Positions 44,120-52,623 of a stretch of 64,000 nt of DNA are shown piece by piece. The notes under the pieces are model-generated. The model saw only the letters and a program-made list of their open reading frames with translations. It was not told where the DNA came from and ran no database searches. Position numbers and translations under genes: made by a program. Within the stretch, counting starts at the first letter, position 1. Every line of letters begins with the position of its first letter. The stretch is from HKCCE3408 sp039183205 (GTDB taxonomy: Bacteria > Pseudomonadota > Alphaproteobacteria > Rhodobacterales > Rhodobacteraceae), in NCBI GenBank assembly GCA_039183205.1, contig JBCDBR010000017.1, forward strand, positions 14,227 to 78,226, given 5' to 3'.

Positions 44120-44760
44120 TGCTGGCGCAAGACCCGGTCCGCGACGCCGCGGCCATGGCCATCGGGATTGACGAGGTCGAAACGCCCCAGGCGCTGGCGG
44201 CAATTCACCGCCCCGATTGTGCCGCGGTGATCTGGCGCCGGCCGGTGCAGGCGGACTTCCAAAGGTGGATCGACAGCGTGACGCCGGACGCGCTGCCGCG
44301 CGGGCGGGTGATTTTGCGTCCTGCGGATGCCGGCCGCGCCGTATCTGATATGTGCGCGGCTGCGGGGATGCCGCAGACGGTGCATTGCAACGATTTGATC
44401 GATGATATTGCCTCGCTTGCCGAAATTTTTGCCCAGCACATGCGGGCCCGCTGGCTGCGCTTGCGGCTGGCCGCGGTCCATACAAATGCGTGTCGAAAAT
44501 TCCATATCGACGCCATCACCGCGCGCCTAGTCTGCACCTATCGTGGCGCAGGCACGCGATACGGCATCTCAAGCGATGGCGCCGCGCCGCAACGCATTTT
44601 CACTGTCCCAACCGGCGCCCCGATCATGCTGCGCGGCACCCTGTGGCCGGAAACGCCCAGATCGGGCCTTTTACACCGCTCGCCCCCGATCGAGGGGACA
44701 GGCGCGACACGTTGCGTGCTTGTCCTCGACCCGGTCGACGATCCCAGCCACGAGGTTTGA
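44119..44760 (+). CDS. DUF1826 protein, partner of COG0523 GTPase
   Basis: This 213-residue protein matches my memory of DUF1826, which is often next to zinc-regulated COG0523 genes. The segment FHIDAITARLVCTYRGAGTRYG contains conserved His, Asp, Tyr and Arg residues, and a late HRSPP motif suggests a cupin-like metal or cofactor site. Its start overlaps the GTPase stop (TGATG), so both are made together. Biochemical role unknown; a target or helper of the GTPase is the best guess. Confidence 0.72.
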   Translation: MLAQDPVRDAAAMAIGIDEVETPQALAAIHRPDCAAVIWRRPVQADFQRWIDSVTPDALPRGRVILRPADAGRAVSDMCAAAGMPQTVHCNDLIDDIASLAEIFAQHMRARWLRLRLAAVHTNACRKFHIDAITARLVCTYRGAGTRYGISSDGAAPQRIFTVPTGAPIMLRGTLWPETPRSGLLHRSPPIEGTGATRCVLVLDPVDDPSHEV

Positions 44761-44786
44761 CCCACCAAACCGGATCGCAGGCCGGT

Positions 44787-45086
44787 TCAGCGCAGCTCCG
44801 ACAAGGTGTCGAGGTCGGGGTAATGCGCACCCCAAACCTTTCGGCCATCTTGCGCCACCCGCCGGTGTTGCAGCTTGTCCAATTCCAAAATCGCCGAGGT
44901 CTTGTTCTTTGATTGGGCGTAAAACCTCTCAAAGCTGCGTTGAACCGAGCGTGGGCGCCACGGCAGGATCGCCGTCGACAACCACGCCCGCAATTCCGGC
45001 GGCAAGTTGTCGTATTCCCGCATCGGATCGGCCGCGCGCCGTTTGCGCTTCAGGCTCGTCGATCCGAGGTTTTTGTTGCTGCTCAT
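44787..45086 (-). CDS. DUF6525-like small protein
   Basis: This 99-residue basic protein has YDNLPPELRAWLSTAILPWRPRS, a motif I associate with DUF6525 of Rhodobacterales. No catalytic motif is seen. It follows znuA on the same strand after about 107 bases and may be read from the znu operon. The start at 45086 is chosen from protein content; ribosome sites are weak. A 6-bp inverted repeat at 44768-44787 could end transcription from both sides. Confidence 0.55.
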   Translation of the reverse strand: MSSNKNLGSTSLKRKRRAADPMREYDNLPPELRAWLSTAILPWRPRSVQRSFERFYAQSKNKTSAILELDKLQHRRVAQDGRKVWGAHYPDLDTLSELR

Positions 45087-45192
45087 ATCTTGAACCGATT
45101 GATCTCTGGGAATGTGCATGCCGTCTGGGAAAGCCTGGCTGCACACCCTAAGCAGCGCGCAACCAAGGCATGACCAAGCCTAGTCAGTCGCC

Positions 45193-46377
45193 TTATTCAC
45201 CTAACGCGCCTGACAGGGTCTGCGCGTTGTGGCGCATCATGTCGATATAGGTGGCCGCCGGCCCATCGGCATCCGACAGGGCATCGGAATACAGCGTTCC
45301 ACCGACCGTCGCGCCCGTTTCATCGGCAATCTGCTCGATCAGCCGATTGTCGGTAATGGTCTCCACAAAGACGGCTGAGATTCCCTCCGCGCGGATTTGT
45401 TCGATCAGTTCGGCCACATCCGCCGCGGAGGCTTCGCTGGCGGTGCTGAGCCCTTGCGGCGCCTCGAATTCCAACCCGTAATGCGCGCCCAGATAGCCAA
45501 AGGCATCATGCGACGTTACAATGGTCCGCCGATCCTCGGGGATCGCCGCCATCATGGCGTCGATCTCGCCTTCGAGCACCTCAAGCTCAGCCACGTAATC
45601 AGCGCGATTTGCATAGAAATCCGACGCATTATCCGGGTCGGCCATCGCCAAGGCTGCGGTGATATTATCCACATAAATCACTGCGTTTTCAATGCTCTGC
45701 CAGGCATGTGGGTCAAACGCTCCATGATCGTGGCCGGCATGGTCGTCATGATCATCGTGATCGTGTTCTGCATGATCGTCATGATCGTGATCGTCGTCAT
45801 GCTCGGCATGATCGTCGTGGTCGTGATCATGGTCGTCGTCATGCTCGGCATGATCGTCGTGGTCGTGATCATGGTCGTCGTCATGTTCGGCGTGATCATC
45901 GTGATCGTGATCATGATCGTCGTCATGTTCGGCGTGATCATCATGATCGTGATCGTCGCCGTCGGCATGATCGTGATCATCATGATCGCCGTGGTCGTCA
46001 TGATCGCCGTGGTCATCGAAGGCAATCGGCTCGATGCCCTCGGTTGCAATGACCAATGCGCCGTCAAAGGCAGCAGCCTCGGCCAGACGTTCCAACCAAC
46101 CCTCAAATTCGAGACCATTCATGAACAGAATGTCCGCCTCGCTGACCGCGGCAGCTGCTTGCGGCGTGGGTTGATAAACATGGGCATCGCCATCCGGGCC
46201 GACCAGCGTGGTCAGCGCGATATGATCCCCACCGATGCGGCCCACCATATCGCCCAAGATCGAAAAGGTGGCGACCACGGGGATGGGCGCGTCCTGCGCG
46301 GCTGCGGCCCCCGGCAGGAAGACAGATGCCGCAACCAGCGCGGTTGCGGATTTTAGAAGTGTTCGACGCGATGACAT
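45193..46377 (-). CDS. znuA: Zinc ABC transporter substrate-binding protein ZnuA
   Basis: This periplasmic zinc-binding protein has 394 residues. A signal peptide with SRRTLLK ends after AAA. The first lobe holds VGPDGDAHVYQPTP with a zinc-binding His; further metal ligands lie in FDPHAW, SHDAFGYLGAHY and the C-terminal lobe. Between the lobes is an unusually long loop of about 100 residues with over thirty histidines and many aspartates, likely a low-affinity zinc sponge. It is the last core gene of the znuCBA set and follows znuB by 10 bases. Confidence 0.93.
   Translation of the reverse strand: MSSRRTLLKSATALVAASVFLPGAAAAQDAPIPVVATFSILGDMVGRIGGDHIALTTLVGPDGDAHVYQPTPQAAAAVSEADILFMNGLEFEGWLERLAEAAAFDGALVIATEGIEPIAFDDHGDHDDHGDHDDHDHADGDDHDHDDHAEHDDDHDHDHDDHAEHDDDHDHDHDDHAEHDDDHDHDHDDHAEHDDDHDHDDHAEHDHDDHDDHAGHDHGAFDPHAWQSIENAVIYVDNITAALAMADPDNASDFYANRADYVAELEVLEGEIDAMMAAIPEDRRTIVTSHDAFGYLGAHYGLEFEAPQGLSTASEASAADVAELIEQIRAEGISAVFVETITDNRLIEQIADETGATVGGTLYSDALSDADGPAATYIDMMRHNAQTLSGALGE
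45798..45965. repeat. 42-bp tandem repeat encoding the ZnuA His/Asp loop
   Basis: Four units begin at 45798, 45840, 45882 and 45924; the first two are near identical and the last is diverged. Each encodes a 14-residue unit close to DHAEHDDDHDHDHD. The wider His-rich region runs from about 45726 to 46018. Such repeats can change copy number by slippage without breaking the frame. Confidence 0.85.
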
Positions 46378-46387
46378 AGACAGAACC

Positions 46388-47257
46388 TCAGGTTTCGAAG
46401 TGGCGACGCGGCAAGGCTTGGGTAATCACCCCGCCCACCGAACCGAAAAAGACGGATAAGCCGTAGAAAATACCGGCGACGAGAATGATGGCCGGGCCCG
46501 ATGGCAGGCTGAAATGATAAGACAGCAACAGGCCTGCGAGACTGGAGATGGCGGCAATGAGTGCGGCGGTAAAAATCAGCCCGCCGATGCCCGTGGTCCA
46601 GAACCGGGCCGCTGCGGCGGGCAAGATCATGATGCCGACCGCCATCAACGTGCCCAAGGCGTGGAAACCGGCGACAAGATTGACCACCACGAGGCTGAGA
46701 AAGACGAAATGCGTGACCGCGCTGAGATTGCTGACCGAGCGTAGAAATTGCGGATCGGCGCATTCGAGCACCAAGGGCCGAAAGAGGGTCGCAATCGTCA
46801 GGATCGACAGGCTTGCGATGGAACAGAGCAGGATCAGCGCCGCATTGTCCAAGGCCAGGACGGTGCCAAAAAGCACGTGCATCAAGTCCACATTGCTGCC
46901 GCGCGTTGAAACGATCAGCACGCCCAAAGCCAGCGAGATGAGGTAGAAGGCCGCCAGGCTCGCATCTTCTCTGAGCGCCGTTGCGCGTGAGACCAATCCA
47001 GAGGCAAGGGCCACGACCATGCCCGCCACCAGACCGCCAATCGTCATAGCCCCAAGCGACAGGCCAGAGACGAGGTAACCGATCGCTGCGCCAGGCAGGA
47101 TGGCATGCGCCATCGCGTCACCCGTGAGGCTCATCCGTCGAAGCATGAGAAACACGCCAACCGGCGTGGCGCCAACGGCAATTGCCAAACACCCCAAAAG
47201 CGCGCGGCGCATGAAGGCAAAATCTGCGAACGGCGCAAAAACCGTCTCCCAGATCAT
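46388..47257 (-). CDS. znuB: Zinc ABC transporter permease ZnuB
   Basis: This 289-residue inner-membrane permease of the ABC-3 family has about eight hydrophobic helices and the conserved MSLTGDAMAHAILPGAAIGY. It overlaps the znuC stop by ATGA and is followed by znuA. Confidence 0.93.
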   Translation of the reverse strand: MIWETVFAPFADFAFMRRALLGCLAIAVGATPVGVFLMLRRMSLTGDAMAHAILPGAAIGYLVSGLSLGAMTIGGLVAGMVVALASGLVSRATALREDASLAAFYLISLALGVLIVSTRGSNVDLMHVLFGTVLALDNAALILLCSIASLSILTIATLFRPLVLECADPQFLRSVSNLSAVTHFVFLSLVVVNLVAGFHALGTLMAVGIMILPAAAARFWTTGIGGLIFTAALIAAISSLAGLLLSYHFSLPSGPAIILVAGIFYGLSVFFGSVGGVITQALPRRHFET

Positions 47258-47994
47258 GCAGCGGTCTTTCCGCAGATATGAGGCGTGCTGTCACATGCCT
47301 CGCACATCGCGCGGGCCCGCGCATGGTTTTCGGACGTTAAAACCCGATGGGTTGGGCCATGGGCGACAAGCTCGCGCGCGAGCATGAGCGTGCGGGGAAA
47401 ATGGGCTCGCACAATTTCATGATCGTGAAGCACCGCAATCACGGTCCGCCCCTCGCCATGCCAGCTTCGGATGACGCCAATAAGGTCGGCCATGGTGCGT
47501 GCATCGATAGCGGTAAAGGGTTCATCCAAGAGCACCAGCTTGGCATCTTGCAGCAAAAGCCGCGCAAACAGGGCCCGCTGCATCTGGCCACCGGACAATG
47601 ACCCGATCGGTCGACGCTCAAACCCCGTCAAGCCGACAGCGGCGATGGCGGCGTCCACCCGGTTACGCCGCGTGGTGCCAAGCCAGCCGAACGCCCCGAT
47701 TTCCCGCCAAAGTCCCATGGCGACGAGATCAACGACAGAGATCGGAAAGGACCGGTCGATATCGGATTGCTGCGGCAGATAGGCGATGTCGTCACGTGTC
47801 AGCCCGCCGAGCGCCACCCGGCCCTCAAGCGGCGATAGCGCGCCGGTGACGCCTTTCAGCAGCGTGGATTTCCCGGCGCCGTTCGGGCCGACCACTGCGG
47901 TCAGACTGCCACCTTCGATCTCCGTCTGAAGGTGATGCACGGCCGGGTGGCGATCATATCCGAGCGTCAGGTCTTGAAACGCCAGCGCCGCCAT
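47254..47994 (-). CDS. znuC: Zinc ABC transporter ATPase ZnuC
   Basis: This 246-residue ATPase has Walker A GPNGAGKST, Q-loop YLPQQS, signature LSGGQMQRALFARLL, Walker B LVLLDEPFTAID and a switch HDHEIVR. The C-terminus has a Cys/His group (MCEACDSTPHICG) that may sense metal. The ATG at 47994 overlaps the stop of the 43-residue ORF as TGATG; an in-frame GTG is just before it. Confidence 0.93.
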   Translation of the reverse strand: MAALAFQDLTLGYDRHPAVHHLQTEIEGGSLTAVVGPNGAGKSTLLKGVTGALSPLEGRVALGGLTRDDIAYLPQQSDIDRSFPISVVDLVAMGLWREIGAFGWLGTTRRNRVDAAIAAVGLTGFERRPIGSLSGGQMQRALFARLLLQDAKLVLLDEPFTAIDARTMADLIGVIRSWHGEGRTVIAVLHDHEIVRAHFPRTLMLARELVAHGPTHRVLTSENHARARAMCEACDSTPHICGKTAA

Positions 47995-48125
47995 CACAGC
48001 GCCCCTGGCGTGGCAGTTGCCCAGAAAAAGCCGGCCCAAAGGACGGCCATGATCAACGCAGCCATCGCCAAGCGTGGTCCGGCCCCGACGAGCAAGAGCC
48101 CAAGCGTGCGGTTCTTTGGGGTCAT
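47994..48125 (-). CDS. 43-residue single-span membrane protein between zur and znuC
   Basis: This small ORF has one predicted helix at about 19-38 (LAMAALIMAVLWAGFFWATA) after a short basic head (MTPKNR). Its ATG overlaps the zur stop (ATGA) and its TGA overlaps the znuC start (TGATG), so it is embedded in a chain of coupled genes, which favours real translation. Function unknown; a small regulator or subunit of the Znu transporter is possible. Its only clear alternative is a leader ORF that couples znuC translation to zur. Confidence 0.6.
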   Translation of the reverse strand: MTPKNRTLGLLLVGAGPRLAMAALIMAVLWAGFFWATATPGAL

Positions 48126-48547
48126 GATGCCGGCCGTTCCGGGCCACAATCGGCGCAGGTGCCGTGCACTTCGATCACGTGTCGCGATGGCGCGAAACCG
48201 GATTGCCCAACGACCGTCGACATACGCGCCAAGAGTTCGGGCGCAACGGTTTCTTCAACCGACCCGCAATCGTCGCAGATCGACAGGATCGATTGATGAT
48301 CGTGGGCATCGCATTGGCAGGCCATATAGGCATTGAGCGACTCCAGACGGTGAATGCGCCCTTTTTTGATCAGCGCGTTCAAGGTCCGATAGACCGTGGT
48401 CGGCGCGATTTTGGGGTTATTTGCGCTCAGCGCGGCAAGAATATCGTAGGCCGACATCGGTGCATCGGCGCGCCGCAACGCGTCGAACACTTCGGATTGC
48501 ATTTCTTCGCCGCGTTTGCGCATGACGTCCCCAAGAATAGCCGTCAT
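48122..48547 (-). CDS. zur: Fur-family zinc uptake regulator Zur
   Basis: This 141-residue repressor has a winged helix (SAYDILAALSANNPKIAPTT in parts, VYRTLNALIKKGRIHRLE) and Fur-type metal sites: CQCDAHDHQSILSICDDCG and C-terminal CADCG give a structural Cys4 zinc, and His/Asp/Glu the regulatory site. Its position as first gene of the znu operon and a Zur-box candidate just upstream identify it as Zur rather than Fur or Irr; it would be autoregulated. Confidence 0.9.
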   Translation of the reverse strand: MTAILGDVMRKRGEEMQSEVFDALRRADAPMSAYDILAALSANNPKIAPTTVYRTLNALIKKGRIHRLESLNAYMACQCDAHDHQSILSICDDCGSVEETVAPELLARMSTVVGQSGFAPSRHVIEVHGTCADCGPERPAS

Positions 48548-48550
48548 GTT

Positions 48551-48573
48551 GATATGCTATAATGTAACGAGTC
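48551..48573. promoter_or_regulatory. Zur-box-like site upstream of zur
   Basis: GATATGCTATAATGTAACGA at 48551-48570 matches the known E. coli-type Zur palindrome at 17 of 22 defined positions when extended to 48573. It begins four bases before the zur start codon, so it overlaps the leader. The rest of the 143-base gap to cobF (48574-48690) shows no gene or riboswitch. Confidence 0.65.
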
Positions 48574-48690
48574 GCAAGGCTACGCGGAGTGGAATCCGAG
48601 GCATGACAGCCTTGATCGGTGCGTGTATGCGGAGTGTCGTGCCCGGGGCAAACGGCAGCTGTGGCGGCGTTATGATCCCTTCCTTGATGG

Positions 48691-49425
48691 TCACACCCGT
48701 CGCAACAAGTAGCTATCCATGATCCAGCCGTGCCGCGCACGCGCAGCCGCGCGCGTGGCGACAATGCGCGGCCCGGCCTCGACCAAAGGTCCAGCGTCAA
48801 GCACTTCCTCGGACATCCCCAAAAACGCACCCCACCAAATATGCAGGCCATCGGCCGGCAGGCCTGTAAAACTGCACGCGCCATCCAGCATGACCGCCAC
48901 CGTCTCGGCCGCCTGAGGCCAGCCATGCTCGCGCAGCCGACGTCCTGTGGTAATGGTGATCGCACCATTGACAGTATTAAACGGGATTGCATGCGCCGCG
49001 GTCAGCGCTTGCAGCGCGGTGATCCCGGGCACAACGCGCAGGCGGGGGCGCGGCGAAAGCCGATCCGCGATGCGGAGCGTTGAATCGTAGAGGCCTGGAT
49101 CGCCCCAGACCATCAGCGCAATCGGCCCAACGGGCTGGGCCGCCGCAATCGTTGCTGTCCAAATATCCGAAATCGCATCATGCCAGCGCGCCACGGCTTC
49201 GCCGTAGGGCCGCGTTTCATCGCGCAGGGGCATATCGAATTCGGCAACCGGCGCAGTGCTGCCGCTTTCGGCAAGGATGGTACGGCGCAGATCGACCAGA
49301 TCGGCCTTGTCGGGCCCCTTTCGCGGGACCATCACAAGCGCTGCATCGCGCAAGGCGACGCGCGCCTCCTGCGTGACATGTGCGGGGTTGCCGGTGCCAA
49401 TCCCGATAAGCCAAATCTCAGCCAT
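48691..49425 (-). CDS. cobF: Precorrin-6A synthase (deacetylating)
   Basis: This 244-residue S-adenosylmethionine methyltransferase of the aerobic cobalamin route methylates C-1 of precorrin-5 with loss of acetate. IGIGTGNPAHVTQEA is the N-terminal tetrapyrrole methylase signature and MVWGDPGLYDSTLRI the second. CobF exists only in the aerobic pathway. It overlaps cobA by eight bases and is the last gene of this block. Confidence 0.92.
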   Translation of the reverse strand: MAEIWLIGIGTGNPAHVTQEARVALRDAALVMVPRKGPDKADLVDLRRTILAESGSTAPVAEFDMPLRDETRPYGEAVARWHDAISDIWTATIAAAQPVGPIALMVWGDPGLYDSTLRIADRLSPRPRLRVVPGITALQALTAAHAIPFNTVNGAITITTGRRLREHGWPQAAETVAVMLDGACSFTGLPADGLHIWWGAFLGMSEEVLDAGPLVEAGPRIVATRAAARARHGWIMDSYLLRRV

Positions 49426-50137
49426 CGGCCAATGGTCCGTAAAAGATCAATGCGGGCTTGTCGCTGATCCCGCGCGACAGGCCCTGCGCCAATTCAGCAA
49501 TCGTGCTGCGGGCGTAATCGGCCGCGGGCGTGCCCACGGCCTCGGCCAGCATTGCCGGCGTTTCCGGATCGAGGCCCTTGGCAATCAGCGCCTCGGCCAG
49601 CGCGGGAAATGTCCGTTTGCCCATCAAGATAACCGTACAGGCATTCGGGTCCGAGAGCGCGTCGAGATCAAGATCGGGCGGCAGTTTGCCATCCACGTCA
49701 TGGCCCGTGACGAATTGTACCCGCCGTGCCGTCAGCCGCCGGGTCAGCGGGATGCCCGCAGCTGCCGCAGCGGCAAATGGGGACGGCACGCCCGGCACGA
49801 TCTCGTAGGGAATGCTTGCTGCGCTCAGCGCGACCAACTCCTCCTCCAATCGGCCAAAAAGACCTCCATCGCCGGATTTGAGGCGCACGATCCTGCCACC
49901 GGCCTGCGCGTAATCCACCAAAAGCCGGCTGACATGATGCTGCCGCGGCGAGGCGCGACCCGCGCGTTTACCGACGCCCACGAGATCCGCGCTCGGCTGC
50001 GCAAAGGACAGGATCGGACCGGCCGACAGATCGTCATAGAGCACCGCATCGGCACGCTTCAGCCGGTCAACCGCTTTCAGCGTCAAAAGCTCCGGATCGC
50101 CTGGGCCAGCTCCGACGAAACTGACAAACCCAGTCAT
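49418..50137 (-). CDS. cobA: Uroporphyrinogen-III C-methyltransferase
   Basis: This 239-residue enzyme makes precorrin-2 from uroporphyrinogen III. SFVGAGPGDPELLTLKAVDRL and RLKSGDGGLFGR (usually GDPFVFGR; here GDGGLFGR) are present, with the VPGV loop. It has no CysG dehydrogenase/ferrochelatase domain. The SGDG variant is common in alphaproteobacterial CobA. The start overlaps the cobB stop by ATGA. Confidence 0.9.
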   Translation of the reverse strand: MTGFVSFVGAGPGDPELLTLKAVDRLKRADAVLYDDLSAGPILSFAQPSADLVGVGKRAGRASPRQHHVSRLLVDYAQAGGRIVRLKSGDGGLFGRLEEELVALSAASIPYEIVPGVPSPFAAAAAAGIPLTRRLTARRVQFVTGHDVDGKLPPDLDLDALSDPNACTVILMGKRTFPALAEALIAKGLDPETPAMLAEAVGTPAADYARSTIAELAQGLSRGISDKPALIFYGPLADG

Positions 50138-51456
50138 GCCTCCTCCCCCGCGATGAGGTGAAAAAAGGTGCCGGTCACATGGCCCCTTCGCGATCCGGTC
50201 TCCGGCACCGGTTTGCCGTCGGCATCGCGGACCTCGGCCAAAGCGCTATCGGGCTCGCTCAGGATCGTGGTGTAGTGGAACTCATGGCCGCGCAAGGCGG
50301 CCCCGGCTGCAAGGCCTGGCATTGCCTCATGCAAGATGGCGCGGCGGTAGCCGAGATGGAACTTGCGCGTCTCGAAAGATGTAACCAGACCCAACAGGCC
50401 TGCCATCTCGTGGCGCACACCGTCCTTGTCGATCAGCGCCGTGCCAAGCGCCATATATCCCCCGCATTCCCCGTGGATCGGTTTGGTTTCGGCATGGCTG
50501 CGCAGACCGCTCAGAAACTCCGTTGCCGCAGCCAACCGGCCGGCATGCAGCTCCGGATAGCCGCCGGGCAGCCAGACCAGATCCGCCGATCCGTCCGGCG
50601 CTTCGTTGGCCAAGGGCGAAAACGGCATCAGCTCCGCACCGGATCGGCGCCATCCGTCCAAAAGGTGCGGATAGGCAAAGGAAAAGGCCGCATCTTGGGC
50701 CAAGGCAATCCGTTGCCCCGGCGCCGCAGGCAGCCCGCCGGCATCGCCGCAAAGCCCCCCCTCGGCCGCCGCGCGTATGCTCGCCAAATCCACGTGATCG
50801 CGCAGAAATGTGGCGTAGCTCGCGATGGCGGTCTCTAGGTCGGGATGCTCGACCGCTTGAACCAGGCCCAAATGCCGCTCCGGAAGCGTCAGGTCGCCGC
50901 GCCGGGGCAACGCACCCAGAACCTTGATCCCGGCCCGTTCCATCCCGACGCGCGTCAGCCGCTCATGCCGGGGGCTGGCCACACGGTTGAGGATGACGCC
51001 AGCGATCGGCAGGTCCGGGTCAAAGCTTGCAAATCCAAGCGCGGTCGCTGCGGCAGATTGCGCCTGCCCGCCCACATCCAGCACCAAAACCACCGGCCAG
51101 CCCATCGCTTTGGCGGTCTCAGCGCTAGAGCCGAAACCGGACCGCCCCGCCGTCGCCACGCCGTCGAACAGGCCCATGGAGCCTTCGGCGACACATATAT
51201 CGGCATCCGCCGCATGGCCCGCAATGGCGTTGAAAAGACCCGCATCCATGGCCCACGTATCGAGGTTGAAGGACGCACGCCCAGTTGCGGCGCGATGAAA
51301 GGCAGGGTCGATATAGTCCGGCCCCGATTTAAAGGGCTGAACGCGCAATCCATCCTCGGACAAGGCGCGCAAAAGGCCCAGCATCACCGTTGTCTTCCCC
51401 GTCCCGGATGCCGGGGCGGATACCAGCAGACCAGGTGGCAGGGCTTTGTCACGCAT
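50134..51456 (-). CDS. cobB: Cobyrinate/hydrogenobyrinate a,c-diamide synthase
   Basis: This ATP- and glutamine-dependent amidase acts before cobalt insertion. The N-terminal dethiobiotin synthetase-like domain has SAPASGTGKTTVMLGLL and FKSGPDYIDP; the C-terminal glutaminase domain has GECGGYMALG with the catalytic Cys. The 440 residues fit. Of two ATGs, 51456 has GGAG at eight bases. It overlaps cobM by eight bases. Confidence 0.93.
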   Translation of the reverse strand: MRDKALPPGLLVSAPASGTGKTTVMLGLLRALSEDGLRVQPFKSGPDYIDPAFHRAATGRASFNLDTWAMDAGLFNAIAGHAADADICVAEGSMGLFDGVATAGRSGFGSSAETAKAMGWPVVLVLDVGGQAQSAAATALGFASFDPDLPIAGVILNRVASPRHERLTRVGMERAGIKVLGALPRRGDLTLPERHLGLVQAVEHPDLETAIASYATFLRDHVDLASIRAAAEGGLCGDAGGLPAAPGQRIALAQDAAFSFAYPHLLDGWRRSGAELMPFSPLANEAPDGSADLVWLPGGYPELHAGRLAAATEFLSGLRSHAETKPIHGECGGYMALGTALIDKDGVRHEMAGLLGLVTSFETRKFHLGYRRAILHEAMPGLAAGAALRGHEFHYTTILSEPDSALAEVRDADGKPVPETGSRRGHVTGTFFHLIAGEEA

Positions 51457-52243
51457 TGCCATCGCTCCAATCGACCCAAGGGCTGTCCGCGCTTTGCGGC
51501 CGGTAACGGCGATCGTAATCGGGCGCGTAGAGCCGGCTTTCGGCAAAGCCCGACGCGCTTAGCGCCGGCCCAACGAGGATCATTGCCGTGCGTTCGATCC
51601 CCTCGGGCATGGCCGCCTCAATCGTGCTGAGCGTCGCCCGCACGATTTTTTCCTCCGGCCAGCTTGCGCGCCAAATCACCGCGACCGCGCAATCCGGCCC
51701 GTAATGCGGTGCAAGTTCTGTCACGATAGCGGCGAGGTTTTGGATCGAAAGATGGATGGCGAGTGTCGCGCCGGTGGCGCCGAAGGCGGCCAGCGTTTCG
51801 CCCGACGGCATCGATGTGGCGCGCCCCGGCGTCCGGGTCAGCACCAGCGATTGCGCAACGCCAGGCAGTGTCAGCTCCGCCCCAAGCGCTGCGGCGGCCG
51901 CCGCAAATGACGGAACGCCCGGCGTGACGGTATAGGGGATATCCAATGCCGTGAGCCGGCTGATCTGTTCGCCCATGGCCGACCAAACCGACAGATCCCC
52001 GGAATGAAGTCGCGCCACGTCCAGGCCAGCTTGATGCGCCGCATCGATCTCGGCCATGATGGCATCAAGATCAAGCGGTGCGGTGTTCACGCAGCGTGCC
52101 TCAGGCGGGCAATGGGCCAGCACCGCTTGGGGCACCAAAGAGCCGGCATAGAGGCAGACGGGGCACTGCGCGATCAGATCGCGGCCCCGCAGGGTCAGGA
52201 GATCTGGCGCGCCCGGTCCGGCCCCGATGAAATGCACCGTCAT
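51449..52243 (-). CDS. cobM: Precorrin-4 C11-methyltransferase
   Basis: This 264-residue methylase has VHFIGAGPGAPDLLTLRG, YAGSLV and RLHSGDLSVWSAMGEQ, the typical CobM set. Its ATG at 52243 overlaps the cobE stop. Confidence 0.93.
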   Translation of the reverse strand: MTVHFIGAGPGAPDLLTLRGRDLIAQCPVCLYAGSLVPQAVLAHCPPEARCVNTAPLDLDAIMAEIDAAHQAGLDVARLHSGDLSVWSAMGEQISRLTALDIPYTVTPGVPSFAAAAAALGAELTLPGVAQSLVLTRTPGRATSMPSGETLAAFGATGATLAIHLSIQNLAAIVTELAPHYGPDCAVAVIWRASWPEEKIVRATLSTIEAAMPEGIERTAMILVGPALSASGFAESRLYAPDYDRRYRPQSADSPWVDWSDGNA

Positions 52244-52623
52244 GCGATCTTTCCCCTCGCCAATGCGCATGTCGCCAGTCCATCGCGCGAAACGGTGCGG
52301 GGTGCAATCAGCTGCGCCCCGACCCCTGCCGCGGCAAGTGCTGCGGCCTCCGAAAGGCTACCGGTTGCCCGTGCCGCCTGCGACACCGCTGAGCGCGTGA
52401 TCGTCTGTTGCGTCTCCAACGTTTCGGCGTCAATGGCCAAAACCGGCAGGCCGAGCCTGTCGGCCAAGCCCCGAAACGGGGCGGCTGATGCTTTGTCATC
52501 TGCGGTGGCGAGCGCTGTGATCGTCTTATCCGCGCCGGCGATCTCAAGCGCATCGGCGAGGCTCTCGACCGTTGCAGAACGGCGAAATCCGAACCCCGCG
52601 ACGATCACAGCTGGGTCCGCCAC
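52240..52623 (-). CDS. cobE: Cobalamin biosynthesis protein CobE
   Basis: This 127-residue protein has the CobE/CbiG C-terminal fold (VIVAGFGFRRSATVESL, then GSLSEAAALAAAG). CobE is needed in the aerobic pathway but its exact step is not settled. It overlaps cobL by 19 bases and cobM by four. Confidence 0.88.
   Translation of the reverse strand: MADPAVIVAGFGFRRSATVESLADALEIAGADKTITALATADDKASAAPFRGLADRLGLPVLAIDAETLETQQTITRSAVSQAARATGSLSEAAALAAAGVGAQLIAPRTVSRDGLATCALARGKIA

Noticed and set aside
45798..45965. Possible CRISPR-like array
   Set aside because: The repeats are contiguous 42-bp units inside the znuA frame with no unique spacers.
45397..46356. 319-codon plus-strand open frame rich in Met, Ile and Val
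   Set aside because: It is the mirror of the ZnuA His/Asp repeats; the hydrophobic look comes from reading GAT/CAC repeats backward.
48516..48722. 68-codon plus-strand frame and possible riboswitch between zur and cobF
   Set aside because: The frame has no motif, and no B12 box or GCCACTG element is present in this gap; only the Zur-like site stands out.
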